A DNA stretch of 35,473 bases from Pseudomonadota bacterium (GCA_020160875.1 JAIUPE010000017.1:1-35473); one strand, 5' to 3'. Positions 1 to 8,598 are shown, counted from the first letter of the stretch. Notes: generated by a model from the letters alone, not told the origin. A program made the numbers and translations.

Positions 1-501
1 CGATAAGCGCTGCACGACGCCGCGCGCGATGCCCCCGAAACCGAAAATACCGACCGTCTTGGCTTTGAGCATGCGCGCCGTGAGATGCGGCTGGCCCCAG
101 ACGTGTTCGCGGAAGCGTTTCTGGGTCGCATTCACATCGTAGAGACATGAGAGCAGCATCAGGACCGTGGCCTCGGCCATGCTTTCCGCGTTCTCAGGCA
201 CCGCGCCATTGCCCACTACGATACCGAGCGCCGTGGCCGCCTTCTCATCGAAGCCTTCCGTTCCCATCCAGGTGGAGATCACGGCCGTCAGATGCGGCGC
301 GCGCGACAGGGTTTCGCGCGAGACCGGAATGAAACCGTGGGCGTAAAGCACGGTCGCATTCGCGAGCGCATCCTGATTGGCGAGAAAGTCCGCCGCGGTG
401 CGGTAATGGACAGATTTATATCCCTTGGCGGCCAGCGCGGCGGCCACGGGTTCGAAAAAGAAATCGAGATGACCGGCGAAGACAACTTCAAGCTGACTCA
501 T
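1..501 (-). CDS. D-isomer-specific 2-hydroxyacid dehydrogenase, N-terminal part (cut by window edge)
   Basis: The reading frame is open from an ATG at 501 to the left edge, giving 167 residues without a stop. Residues 1-100 look like the substrate-binding part of the family, which oxidises or reduces 2-hydroxy/2-oxo acids with NAD(P). The segment PENAESMAEATVLMLL (about 102-117) matches the conserved helix before the nucleotide domain, and GIFGFGGIARG (151-161) is the dinucleotide-binding glycine motif of the Rossmann fold. The catalytic Arg/Glu/His region lies outside the window. AAGAG about 8 nt upstream can serve as ribosome binding site. The substrate (phosphoglycerate, glyoxylate or other) cannot be told from this half. 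Confidence 0.85.
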   Translation of the reverse strand, partial: MSQLEVVFAGHLDFFFEPVAAALAAKGYKSVHYRTAADFLANQDALANATVLYAHGFIPVSRETLSRAPHLTAVISTWMGTEGFDEKAATALGIVVGNGAVPENAESMAEATVLMLLSCLYDVNATQKRFREHVWGQPHLTARMLKAKTVGIFGFGGIARGVVQRLS

Positions 502-731
502 GTTGTGACTCTTGCGTATCGCTCGCCGCACATATGGGGGAGACGCGTTTGTGGGAGGGTCCTTTTTTGCCAGCGCACGCTGCCCGCGCATACCGCAAAG
601 TGGAGGAATACGAGTCGGCGATCGCGCGGGCCGCCGCCGCGTAAATACACTATAGAGGACATAGGGACGATGGACTGTTCGGCATGCCCCTTACTTTTGC
701 AGCCCGAAATCAACCGGCAGCGCGGGGTCAT

Positions 732-896
732 ATGAGTCCACGCATTACGCGGTTGGAGGCGGAAGTGGAACGTCTGGAGGGCACGACCACGGCTGGCCAT
801 CCGGATGCCCAGGTTGAATTGAAAACCCTGATCGAGAACATGAAGGCGCATTTCATCGAACTCGAAGGCGTCGCGCCCGCGGTGGAGGACGACTAG
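732..896 (+). CDS. Small coiled-coil protein, 54 aa (hypothetical)
   Basis: A 54-residue ORF beginning MSPRITRLEAEVERLEG, with a heptad-like N-terminal helix and an acidic C-terminus (VEDD). I do not recognise a family; the start resembles short SlyX-like coiled coils only superficially. An in-frame ATG at 684 would add 16 residues of low-complexity sequence, so 732 is preferred, although no strong ribosome binding site precedes it. The stop overlaps the stop of the convergent gene at 893 by a few bases. It could be a real small protein or chance; the charged heptads favour real. Confidence 0.4.
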   Translation: MSPRITRLEAEVERLEGTTTAGHPDAQVELKTLIENMKAHFIELEGVAPAVEDD

Positions 897-1543
897 GGCG
901 TCTTCTCGACCTTGACGCGCCCCAGCGCACGCGTGATCAGAGCCTTCTCGATCTCCTGCCATTGCAGCGTGGGCTTACCGTCCTGGATCAAGGCGGCGGC
1001 TTTGACGCCAGCGAACGCGAGATCCTCGATATAGATGATCATCAGCTCCCGGCGGCGCGTCGCGTCGAGAAGATTCACCAGCCGCACATTCATGGTTTCC
1101 GTAGGCATCGCGTAGCCGGCCCTTTTCACCATCGCCAGCATATGCGCGGCGTCGGAACCCTCGCGGATCGGATCGGCCGCCGTGCCGAAACGTGCACGGA
1201 CATAGTAGTCGTCCGCACCGATCTTCACGGTAGCGCCGTTGTAGCCGTAGGTGGAGTCCGGTTTTGAGGGCAGATAGCCTTCGAACTGCACCCAATAGAG
1301 CCGCTGCACGGCCTTCTTGGCATCGGCCTCGACGAAGACGTGGATCTCGCAGTCGGCGATGCCATAGAGATCGAAGCGCTCCGCGCCGAGATAGACGGCT
1401 TCTTTCGGGAGCACCACACGGGCCGCAGGCTCGCGTGCGGAGGCGATCACCGACCCCACGACTTTTCGTTCGGGGGCGCGTTCCTGCGCGTGAGCTGAGG
1501 ATAGGAGGAAACAGGCGAGAAGCGCGGGGCGGAGTATATTCAT
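893..1543 (-). CDS. Secreted protein of unknown function, 216 aa
   Basis: The protein begins with a clear signal peptide (MNILRPALLACFLLSSAHA, cleavage after about residue 19), so it is exported to the periplasm or beyond. The mature part has alternating hydrophobic strands and aromatic pairs, such as LYWVQFEGYLP and DDYYVRARFG, suggesting a compact beta-rich fold. No catalytic motif or named family is recognisable. GAGGGA lies about 7 nt before the ATG. The C-terminus (ALGRVKVEKTP) is charged. The gene stands alone, with about 85 bp to the DUF2000 gene upstream on the same strand. Confidence 0.75.
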   Translation of the reverse strand: MNILRPALLACFLLSSAHAQERAPERKVVGSVIASAREPAARVVLPKEAVYLGAERFDLYGIADCEIHVFVEADAKKAVQRLYWVQFEGYLPSKPDSTYGYNGATVKIGADDYYVRARFGTAADPIREGSDAAHMLAMVKRAGYAMPTETMNVRLVNLLDATRRRELMIIYIEDLAFAGVKAAALIQDGKPTLQWQEIEKALITRALGRVKVEKTP

Positions 1544-1629
1544 GATCGTCCCTCAAATAAGCCGCGGACTGCGACGCGCGCGATCCGTACAGCGACCCCA
1601 TCGGCAGACTAGCATATTCCGGTTCAGTG

Positions 1630-2037
1630 CTAAGGGTGCATGCGTGCACCTTTGGTGATTTTATCGACGATCTTCTTTTCTTCACGCAAGGCGATACCGA
1701 CCACCTTGGCGTCCCCGGGACCATGCTGAGCAAACACGGCGCGGTTGGCCGCGTCGTGGCCGGTCGAGAACATTTCTTCAATATAAAGACCGTGGGGCAC
1801 TTGCCGTTCCAGCGCGCGCGTATGGATGGTCTTTAAAGCCGCCGCATCGGCGGCCAGCACAATGATCGGTTGGACGCAGAGGCTGCTGTAGGTGTTGTTC
1901 GCGGCATCCCGGTAGGGCTCACCAATGATCTGCGGCGCGGCGCCGACCACACCGCTCATCAGGAATGCCGTGACGTTTAATTTTTGCCAGGTGGCGAGAT
2001 CCTCGCGCACCACGATTGCGATCTTTGTATCGAACAT
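1630..2037 (-). CDS. DUF2000 family protein
   Basis: A 135-residue soluble protein starting MFDTKIAIVVREDLATWQKL. This opening, the following AFLMSGVVG and the IGEPYRDA motif are typical of the DUF2000 family, small alpha/beta proteins of unknown activity. No signal peptide or membrane segment is seen. GAGG lies about 5 nt upstream of the ATG. It lies just downstream of the HxlR regulator on the same strand (27 bp gap), so the two may be co-transcribed. Confidence 0.75.
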   Translation of the reverse strand: MFDTKIAIVVREDLATWQKLNVTAFLMSGVVGAAPQIIGEPYRDAANNTYSSLCVQPIIVLAADAAALKTIHTRALERQVPHGLYIEEMFSTGHDAANRAVFAQHGPGDAKVVGIALREEKKIVDKITKGARMHP

Positions 2038-2064
2038 GACGCCTCTTACTTTGCGGGTGAATAC

Positions 2065-2553
2065 TTAGGCGGACTTGCGGCGCTTCTGGCGTTCGGCGGC
2101 GAACGCCGGACCAATCGTGACGACGGCATCTTTCGCGCCGAAGGGCGCGTCGCAAGACCCGCAGCGGAGCTGAAATCCGGTCTCATGGCCGCAGGTCTTG
2201 TGGACAATAGAGAGCGCGGGCGCGGCGCCGCGCTTAAGGCCGCCCCACTTCTCGCCCCATGCCTTGAGGCTGAGCATCAACGGGTAGAGATCGAGCCCTT
2301 TCTCCGTAAGCCGGTACTCATGCCGCGCGGGGCGCTTGCTGTAGAGGCGGCGCGCGATGATGCCATCGGCTTCCAGGCGCTTGAGGCGTGTGGACAGCAG
2401 GTTCGACGACATTCCTGTCTGCACCTGAAATTCCTCGAACCGTTTCACACCCAGAAACAGCTCGCGCAGGATGAGCATCGTCCAACGATCCCCCACAACA
2501 GCGAGGGTTCGCGCGCTGGGACATACGGTTTCCGCGACCTTTGCCCACCCCAT
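2065..2553 (-). CDS. HxlR-family transcriptional regulator with C-terminal Cys cluster
   Basis: A winged-helix regulator of the HxlR type, 162 residues from the ATG at 2553. CPSARTLAVVGDRWTMLILREL (11-32) is the conserved family start with Cys11, and the recognition helix region is SSNLLSTRLKRLEADGII. The C-terminus carries CGH (121-123) and CGSC (131-134), a zinc-ribbon-like arrangement present in some members. An in-frame TTG at 2568 would add five residues, but GGGAG 5 nt before 2553 and the overlap of 2568 with the operator favour 2553. It is divergent from the MaoC-type gene and probably controls it and itself. The ligand is unknown; Cys11 may sense thiol or electrophile stress (inference from HxlR relatives). 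Confidence 0.88.
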   Translation of the reverse strand: MGWAKVAETVCPSARTLAVVGDRWTMLILRELFLGVKRFEEFQVQTGMSSNLLSTRLKRLEADGIIARRLYSKRPARHEYRLTEKGLDLYPLMLSLKAWGEKWGGLKRGAAPALSIVHKTCGHETGFQLRCGSCDAPFGAKDAVVTIGPAFAAERQKRRKSA

Positions 2554-2562
2554 ATTGACTCC

Positions 2563-2577
2563 CTTCAAATTTTGAAG
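2563..2577. promoter_or_regulatory. Palindromic operator between hxlR-like and maoC-like genes
   Basis: A perfect 7-1-7 inverted repeat, CTTCAAA-T-TTTGAAG. It fills the spacer after a plus-strand -35-like TTGACT (2555-2560) and covers the likely transcription start of the minus-strand gene, so a bound dimer could block both directions. Position and symmetry suggest the HxlR protein itself as binder; this is inference. Confidence 0.65.
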
Positions 2578-2582
2578 TCACT

Positions 2583-2610
2583 ATTATGCGTGAAGATTTG
2601 GGAAGTTCAA
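2583..2610 (-). promoter_or_regulatory. Candidate promoter of the HxlR gene
   Basis: Reading on the minus strand, TTGAAC (2605-2610) is separated by 16 nt from CATAAT (2583-2588), five of six matches to the -10 consensus. The start would fall near 2576, inside the palindrome, which fits autorepression. Confidence 0.45.
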
Positions 2611-2619
2611 GGAGGCGTC

Positions 2620-3093
2620 ATGCCCCAGGCCGACGTCGCGCCGCGCTATCTGGAAGACTTCGCCGTGGGCGATGTGACCAAAACCGGCGACCTCACGGTC
2701 ACGGCCGAGATGGTGCGCAATTTTGCAGAACTCTATGACCCGCAGCCCATGCATCTGGACGAAGACGCCGCGCGCGCGAGCGTGTTCGGCGATTTGGTGG
2801 GCAGCGGCTGGCAAACGCTGGCGGTGACCATGCGCCTGCTGGTGGACGCGCGGCTTTTGGGCGGTACGCCCATTGTCGGCGCGGAATTCAAGGAAACGCG
2901 GTTCCACGCCCCGATGAAACCGGGCGATACTTTACGCGTCACCGCCGAAGTCCTGGCGGTCCGTTCCTCGAAAAGCCGGCCGGACCGGGGTTTCATGGAC
3001 ATGAAAGTGACCACGCGGACCCGTGAAGGCACGGCGCTGGTGACGCAGCAGTGGACGCTCGTCCTGCCCACGCGTGCGGGGCTTGCCGCTTAA
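2620..3093 (+). CDS. MaoC-like (hot-dog fold) dehydratase
   Basis: A 157-residue single hot-dog-fold protein of the MaoC/(R)-specific enoyl-CoA hydratase type, which hydrates or dehydrates acyl-CoA or related thioesters. The N-terminus RYLEDFAVGDVTKTGDLTVTAEMVRNFAELYDPQPMHLDEDAA contains the characteristic D-P-x-P-x-H segment (about 43-48) with the catalytic Asp and His, followed by SVFGDLVGSGWQT and GAEFKETRFHAPMKPGDTL. AAGGAGG stands 5-11 nt before the ATG. The frame is open far upstream, but the ribosome binding site and homology fix the start here. It is divergent from the HxlR gene. The substrate is unknown. Confidence 0.88.
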   Translation: MPQADVAPRYLEDFAVGDVTKTGDLTVTAEMVRNFAELYDPQPMHLDEDAARASVFGDLVGSGWQTLAVTMRLLVDARLLGGTPIVGAEFKETRFHAPMKPGDTLRVTAEVLAVRSSKSRPDRGFMDMKVTTRTREGTALVTQQWTLVLPTRAGLAA

Positions 3094-3095
3094 CC

Positions 3096-3560
3096 TCACC
3101 GCATCCCGAAACCACGCGCCATCAAGACGGCGGCGAGCGGGATGACGAGGATGATCCCCCATTCGATCTGGATATGACGCTGGACACGGCGCAGGGATTT
3201 GGCGTCGGGCTGGTAGTTCGCGTCCACGAGGGCGGCCTTGCGCCACTTGAGGATGGCGAGGGTGACCGGAATGGAGGCGAGCGCCACGAGCGCGAACATG
3301 GTCATCTTGGTCCAGAATATATGGTTGGCGACGTAGAACGCAGACCCCTTCAATCCGTACATCACGCGGCCCACGCCGGCGAAGAGGATAAGCGCGGCGG
3401 CGAAACCGGTGCCGGAATCGATACGCGCGAGACGGGTGATGAGCGTGGAGGTGAAGGGCTGGCGCAGCAGGGCCGTTTCCATGGCGAGGCAAACGATGAG
3501 AAGCCCGATTCCCAGGTGATGAAGGTAGGCGAGGATGGCGTCGATGAGCACGGCGTCCAT
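3096..3560 (-). CDS. DUF2214 family integral membrane protein
   Basis: A 154-residue protein with four hydrophobic segments (about 8-28, 48-66, 82-102, 133-150). The opening DAILAYLHHLGIGLLIVCLAMET with its paired histidines, and the conserved R-x-x-YGLKGSAFYVANHIFWTKM, match the DUF2214 family of inner-membrane proteins. The histidines could bind haem or metal, but no function is established. AAGGA lies 9 nt before the start. It is convergent with the MaoC-like gene, with only 2 bp between the stops. Confidence 0.75.
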   Translation of the reverse strand: MDAVLIDAILAYLHHLGIGLLIVCLAMETALLRQPFTSTLITRLARIDSGTGFAAALILFAGVGRVMYGLKGSAFYVANHIFWTKMTMFALVALASIPVTLAILKWRKAALVDANYQPDAKSLRRVQRHIQIEWGIILVIPLAAVLMARGFGMR

Positions 3561-3681
3561 ATCCGGGTCCTTATAATAGGTAAGAGCGGTTCCAAAATTA
3601 GCATGGCGGGCCGGGCGCGGGGGAGGTCATAGTAGCGGCGGGAAGGGCGTGCTTCACCGGGGAGAAGGAACAGGGGATTCC

Positions 3682-5388
3682 ATGAAGAACAGAATATTCG
3701 CGACAACGTTGCTGACCGCCGCCGCGCTGGTGCTGTCGTCTTGCGAGAAAGCCGCGCCGCCAGAAGCCAAAGTGGCTTTCAATGTCGTTGAAGCCTCCAT
3801 TCCGCAGATGCAGAAGGCGATGCAGGAGGGCCGCGTGACGGCCGAGGAGTTGGTGCGCCAGTACCTGATCCGCATCGCAACTTATGAGAATGTCATCAAC
3901 GCCACCATCGCGGTAAATCCGAATGCACTAGCGGAGGCGCGCGCGCTGGATGAAGAGCGTAAGGCGGGCAAGATCCGCGGGCCGCTTCACGGGATTCCGG
4001 TCGCGCTGAAGGACAATATCCAGACCGTCGACATGCCGACGACGGGAGGCACCATTGGCCTCGCGGGTTTCATGGCGCCGTGGGACGCGCCGCTGGCGAA
4101 GAACCTGAAGGACGGCGGCGCGATCATCATCGCGAAGACCACCCTCACCGAACTTGCGAACTACTTCGGCAGCGGCATGCCGGGTAATTACAGCTCGATC
4201 TCGGGCTATTCCTATAACCCGTACGATCCGCGGCGCGACCTGCGCGAAGGTCAGAACGACGGCCGCCCCGTGATGAGTACTGGCGGGTCTTCGTCGGGCG
4301 CCGGTACCGCGGCGAACTTCTGGGCCGTCAACGTCGGCACGGAAACCTCGGGCTCCATCCTCTCGCCGTCGAATCAGAACATGCTGGCGGGCATCAAGCC
4401 GACGGTGGGCCGCATCAGCCGTTATGGCGTGATCCCGATCACCGCCGACCAGGATACCGCCGGCCCCATGGGCAAGAGCGTGACGGACGTGGCGATCATG
4501 TTCGGCGTACTGGAAGGCAAGCAGCCGGACCCGAACGACAGCGCCACCACGCGCTGCGCGCCGCCGGCCAACAACGACTACACGCCGCATCTGAAGGCCG
4601 ACGCCTTGAAGGGCGCGCGCATCGGCGTGCCGCGCATCGGTTACGGCACCGTCGTGACACCACCGGGTATGAAGGAAACGCGCGGCGAAGTGCCGGAAGA
4701 CCAGATGAAGGCCTTCGAAGAAGCGATCGCGATCCTGAAGCAGGCGGGTGCGGAGATCGTCGACCCGGCGGATTTCCCGAGCTACATGTCGACCGACCCG
4801 CAAACCAATCCATTGTCGATCGGCGGCTGCGACCGTCCAGGCAGCGAAGCGAGCACGGCCTGCTCGTCGGTGCTGGCGTACGGGATGCACAGGGATTTCA
4901 ACGCCTGGCTGGCGGCGCAGAACGGCAAGGCGCCGTTCAAGACATTGGACGAATTGGTGGCCTGGAACGAAGCCAACAAGAACCTGGGCACGCTGAAGTA
5001 TACGCAGTCAGCCCTTCTGGGCGCACTCGCCAACGATCTGGAGAAGAACAAGGCGAAGTACGAAGCGGACCGCAAGCGCGACATCGCGTTGAACGGCGCG
5101 CAAGCTATCGACGCGGTGATGGCCGAGAACAAGCTGGATGCCCTGTTGTTCGCCGGTGCGCGCGGCGCGGGGGTCGCGGCCAAGCCGGGATATCCGACCG
5201 TGATCGTCCCGTTCGCGATGGTGGCGAATCCGCCGACGCCGGCTTATCCGGCGGACTTCACCCCGCTACCGATGCCGATGGGAATCTCCTTCACCGGCAT
5301 GGCCTGCAGCGAACCGCGCCTGATCGAGCTGGCCTACGCGTTCGAGCAGCTGACGAAGAAGCGGCAGCCTCCGCCGAACATGCCGTAG
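3682..5388 (+). CDS. Lipoprotein amidase, amidase-signature family (tandem copy 1)
   Basis: A 568-residue amidase-signature hydrolase carrying a lipoprotein signal (LVLSSC, Cys21), so probably anchored in the periplasm. The signature lysine is Lys110 in HGIPVALKDNIQ; the serine-rich strand is STGGSSSGAGTAANF (199-213); the presumed nucleophile is Ser225. Around that serine the protein reads ETSGSILSPS, whereas copy 2 has the usual ETGGSILGPS, so the residue two before the nucleophile has changed from Gly to Ser. This may alter the oxyanion hole. The ATG at 3682 is chosen over 3649 because the signal peptide starts there and GGGGA precedes it. It ends with a terminator before the second copy. 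The substrate is unknown. Confidence 0.9.
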   Translation: MKNRIFATTLLTAAALVLSSCEKAAPPEAKVAFNVVEASIPQMQKAMQEGRVTAEELVRQYLIRIATYENVINATIAVNPNALAEARALDEERKAGKIRGPLHGIPVALKDNIQTVDMPTTGGTIGLAGFMAPWDAPLAKNLKDGGAIIIAKTTLTELANYFGSGMPGNYSSISGYSYNPYDPRRDLREGQNDGRPVMSTGGSSSGAGTAANFWAVNVGTETSGSILSPSNQNMLAGIKPTVGRISRYGVIPITADQDTAGPMGKSVTDVAIMFGVLEGKQPDPNDSATTRCAPPANNDYTPHLKADALKGARIGVPRIGYGTVVTPPGMKETRGEVPEDQMKAFEEAIAILKQAGAEIVDPADFPSYMSTDPQTNPLSIGGCDRPGSEASTACSSVLAYGMHRDFNAWLAAQNGKAPFKTLDELVAWNEANKNLGTLKYTQSALLGALANDLEKNKAKYEADRKRDIALNGAQAIDAVMAENKLDALLFAGARGAGVAAKPGYPTVIVPFAMVANPPTPAYPADFTPLPMPMGISFTGMACSEPRLIELAYAFEQLTKKRQPPPNMP

Positions 5389-5426
5389 GGGATTGAGCGG
5401 AAATAAAAGGCGCTTGAGTGAAATCG

Positions 5427-5460
5427 AAAGGCCGGGGTGAAAGTCCCGGCCTTTTTATTT
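5427..5460 (+). terminator. Rho-independent terminator after amidase copy 1
   Basis: A perfect 10-bp stem, AAAGGCCGGG / CCCGGCCTTT, with an 8-nt loop, followed by TTTTTATTT. It lies 38 bp after the stop of the first amidase, so the two copies are probably transcribed separately. Confidence 0.9.
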
Positions 5461-5510
5461 GAGCGGCGTTCTTTTTCACCCATACTGCATTCATTCCTGG
5501 GGAGGATGTC

Positions 5511-7208
5511 ATGAAGAACAGACTGTTCGCGACCACGTTACTGACCGCGGCTGCGTTTGTGCTGAGTTCCTGCGAGAAGGCCGCGCCACCGGCAGAGACC
5601 AAGGCGCCGTTCAATGTCGTCGAAGCGACGATCCCGGAGATGCAGAAGGCGATGCAGGAGGGCCGCGTCACGTCGGAAGAATTGGTGAAGCAATATCTGA
5701 TCCGCATCGCGACCTATGAGAATGTGATCAACGCCGCCATCGCGGTCAATCCACAAGCCCTGGCGCAGGCGCGCGCGCTGGACGAAGAGCGCAAGGCGGG
5801 CAAGGTGCGCGGACCGATGCACGGCATTCCCGTCGCACTGAAGGACAATATCCAGGACACCGAGATGCCGACCACCGGCGGCAACATCGGCCTCGCGGAC
5901 TACATGGCGCCGTGGGATGCGCCGCTAACCAAGAATTTGAAGGACGGCGGCGCGATCATCATCGCCAAGACGACGCTGAGCGAATTCGCGGGCTACTTCG
6001 GTACCGGCGCGCCGGGCACTTACAGCTCGATCTCGGGTTACTCGTTCAATCCCTATGATCCGCGGCGCGATCCGCGCGAGGGGCAGAACGACGGACGCGG
6101 CGTAATGAACACCGGCGGCTCGAGCTCGGGCACCGGCACCACCGCCAACTTTTGGGCCGGAAACGTGGGCACGGAAACGGGCGGCTCGATCCTTGGCCCC
6201 TCGAACCAGAACATGCTGGCGGCGATCAAACCCACCATCGGCCGTGTCAGCCGTTGGGGCATCATCCCGATCACGATGGACCAAGACACCGCCGGCCCCA
6301 TGGCCAAGAGCGTGTCCGACGTCGCCGTCATGCTGGGCGTTCTGGAAGGCAAGCAGCCGGACCCGAACGATCCGGCCACCAGCAAATGCGCGCCGCCGGC
6401 GGGCAACGACTACACGCCGCACTTGAAGGCGGATGGGCTGAAGGGCGCGCGTATTGGTGTGCCGCGTTTGGGTTACGGCGTCGAAGTGACGCCGCCGGGC
6501 GAGAAGGAACCGCGCGGCGGCATGCCGGCGGATCAGCGCAAAGCCTTCGACGAAGCGATCGAGGTGTTGAAGGCGGCGGGCGCGGAAATCGTCGATCCCG
6601 CCGACATCCCGAGCGCGAGCGAGAAGGACCCGATGCGCAACGTGATGCTGGCGGGCGAATGCGACCGCGAGGAAACGCCGCAATGCATGTCGATCATGAA
6701 TTACGGCATGCACCGCGACTTCGACATCTGGCTGGCGGCGCAAAACGGCAAGGCGCCGTGGAAGAACATCGGCGAGTTCATCGCCTGGCAGGAGGCCAAC
6801 AAGAACCTCGGCACGATGAAATATGGCACCGATGCGCTAAACGACGCGCGCGACACGGACCTCGAGAAGGCCAAGGCGAAGTACGAGATGGACCAGAAGC
6901 GCGCGCTGGACATCGGCGGCACCAACGGGATCGACGCGGCGATCAAGAACAACAAACTCGACGCGATCATCTATATGGGGTCGCGCGGCGCGAGCATCGG
7001 AGATCGGGTCGGATATCCTGCGATCACCGTGCCCTTCGCGATGGTGAACAACCCCGGCCCCCCGCTGCCGGATGGCTTCGAAGCCAAGCCCATGCCGATG
7101 GGAATCATGTTCCAAGGGCTGGCGTGTACGGAGCCGCGCCTGATCGAGCTGGCCTATGCGTTCGAACAAGCGACGAAGCGACGCGTGCCACCGCCGAATA
7201 TGCCGTAG
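5511..7208 (+). CDS. Lipoprotein amidase, amidase-signature family (tandem copy 2)
   Basis: A 565-residue paralogue of the preceding gene, roughly three quarters identical by eye over its whole length. The lipobox is FVLSSC (Cys21). Signature residues are Lys111 (ALKDNIQ), NTGGSSSGTGTTANF, and Ser226 within the canonical GTETGGSILGPS. The two copies differ most in the region after residue 370, including the cysteine-containing segment (GECDREETPQC here, GGCDRPGSEASTAC in copy 1). GGGGAGG lies about 6 nt before the ATG. It probably hydrolyses an amide in the periplasm. Together with the opposite-facing acetamidase-like gene it forms an amide-hydrolysis neighbourhood. Confidence 0.92.
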   Translation: MKNRLFATTLLTAAAFVLSSCEKAAPPAETKAPFNVVEATIPEMQKAMQEGRVTSEELVKQYLIRIATYENVINAAIAVNPQALAQARALDEERKAGKVRGPMHGIPVALKDNIQDTEMPTTGGNIGLADYMAPWDAPLTKNLKDGGAIIIAKTTLSEFAGYFGTGAPGTYSSISGYSFNPYDPRRDPREGQNDGRGVMNTGGSSSGTGTTANFWAGNVGTETGGSILGPSNQNMLAAIKPTIGRVSRWGIIPITMDQDTAGPMAKSVSDVAVMLGVLEGKQPDPNDPATSKCAPPAGNDYTPHLKADGLKGARIGVPRLGYGVEVTPPGEKEPRGGMPADQRKAFDEAIEVLKAAGAEIVDPADIPSASEKDPMRNVMLAGECDREETPQCMSIMNYGMHRDFDIWLAAQNGKAPWKNIGEFIAWQEANKNLGTMKYGTDALNDARDTDLEKAKAKYEMDQKRALDIGGTNGIDAAIKNNKLDAIIYMGSRGASIGDRVGYPAITVPFAMVNNPGPPLPDGFEAKPMPMGIMFQGLACTEPRLIELAYAFEQATKRRVPPPNMP

Positions 7209-7223
7209 CGAATGGTCACCTCA

Positions 7224-7264
7224 CCCCGTCCCCATCAAAGGGAGAAGCTTTGATTGAGACGGGG
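7224..7264. repeat. Imperfect palindromic intergenic element
   Basis: Two nested stems, CCCCGTC / GACGGGG (7224-7230 and 7258-7264) around ATCAAAG / CTTTGAT (7234-7240 and 7248-7254). It resembles the short CTCACCCC...GGGGAGA-type palindromes scattered between genes in many proteobacteria. It lies between two convergent genes and may help end transcription, but has no T-tract. Confidence 0.5.
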
Positions 7265-7383
7265 AAGAGGCCGGCCTTAGCCGTTCAGCCTTCGTGCGCG
7301 CGGCGCGCGCTTTGATCGCGCCGCGCGGAGAGATCGGCGATCGCACGGGCGGCACACGCTGATGACGGAAAGATGGGGGGCGG

Positions 7384-8367
7384 TCAGCGTTTCGGCAGAA
7401 GCTCCTTGCGCATCTTCGCGACCACAGTGAACGCCGGATCAACGACATTCGCGATCTCGTACTCGGCCGCCTGCCCCATGAGCAGCTGGGCGCCGCGTTC
7501 GGTGAAACCGTAGTCCTGCATCAGGACCTGCTGCAGCTCCATGGTGGCAAGCTGCATCGCTTCCAGGGTATTGCGCGAGCTGCCGAGCACGGTGATGTGG
7601 GTCGCGTTCTCGAGGCGCGGCCAGGCGACGGTTTTCTTTTTCACGAGTTCGACCGTGAAGACAACGTCCATCGAAGTCTCCAGACCCGACCCGACCACCT
7701 CGCCCTCCCCCTGGCGCGCGTGACCATCGCCGAGGAACAGGAGCGCGCCGGGTTCGAACACCGGGAGCGTGACTTTCGCGCCCGCGCCGAGATAGGCGTA
7801 GTCCATGTTGCCGCCGAAGTTGCCGGGCGTATTGGCCGCGATCGCTTCCTTGCGCGCAGGCGCGACACCGATACAGCCGAGCATGGGGCGCAGCGGCAGC
7901 GAGAAACCTTCGGGAAAGATGCCTGCGTCCGCGAGCGTGGCAACGTTTCTGGCCTTGTCGAGATTCCAAGTGACGCGCTTGGCCTCGCTGTCTTTCCGCG
8001 CGGCAATGCCTTGTGGATGCGCGGCATAAGGCGCGAGCAGGCTGCCCGACCAGGCGGTCGCGCGGTTGATCTCGACCTTCTCAATGGTGACAACAATGGA
8101 ATCGCCGGGCTCGGCGCCTTCGATGAAGAAGGGACCCGTCTCGGGATTCCCGCCGGTGGAAACGGTTTTGCCCTCGAAGTCGACGCCACCGGCGTCGATG
8201 GTTTTGGTGATGACGCGATCACCGGACTTGATACGCAGCGCCGGCGGATGGGCGAAGGAGTAGGTGGTGTAATAGGTCTTCGGCGTGAAGGTATGCGTTT
8301 CGGCATGGGCATGGGATGCGAACGCGAAAACGGCGGCGGCGTGGAGCAGCGGTCGGATGGTCATCAT
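7384..8367 (-). CDS. Secreted acetamidase/formamidase family protein
   Basis: A 327-residue protein of the FmdA/AmdA fold with a signal peptide (about 1-22, ending SHAHA), unlike the cytoplasmic family founders. Family features are IKSGDRVITKTIDAGG, the NPETGPFFIEGAEPGDSIVVTIEKVEIN stretch, PLRPMLGCIGVAP and TPGNFGGNMDYAYLGAGAKVTLPVFEPGALLFLGDGHARQGEGEV, which holds the conserved acidic and His residues. It probably cleaves formamide, acetamide or a related amide in the periplasm. It faces the two amidase genes. GGGGG precedes the ATG pair at 8362-8367. The first of the two ATG codons is used here; the second is equally possible. Confidence 0.88.
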   Translation of the reverse strand: MMTIRPLLHAAAVFAFASHAHAETHTFTPKTYYTTYSFAHPPALRIKSGDRVITKTIDAGGVDFEGKTVSTGGNPETGPFFIEGAEPGDSIVVTIEKVEINRATAWSGSLLAPYAAHPQGIAARKDSEAKRVTWNLDKARNVATLADAGIFPEGFSLPLRPMLGCIGVAPARKEAIAANTPGNFGGNMDYAYLGAGAKVTLPVFEPGALLFLGDGHARQGEGEVVGSGLETSMDVVFTVELVKKKTVAWPRLENATHITVLGSSRNTLEAMQLATMELQQVLMQDYGFTERGAQLLMGQAAEYEIANVVDPAFTVVAKMRKELLPKR

Positions 8368-8598
8368 GTCCCCCAGAGTGAGAATCCCCGATCCTCACTC
8401 TGCGCTGTCCGCGAGTCCCTCCAAACTACATCGCATTGCAGCAAATCTTAATTGACGGTTCGCCTTCCCGCCCTTCAATCTATGTGCGGCGCACAAAGCG
8501 GACAGGGGCCCACAATGGGTCGTCCCCTCATTGCCGTTGCCGCGCCGTTCTCGCCGGAGATCGACTGCGCGTTCGCCGCCGGGGTTAGATCACTTCTG

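Noticed and set aside
1984-2619. Upstream extension of the MaoC-like gene
   Set aside because: The frame runs antisense through the HxlR gene; the strong ribosome binding site and homology begin at 2620.
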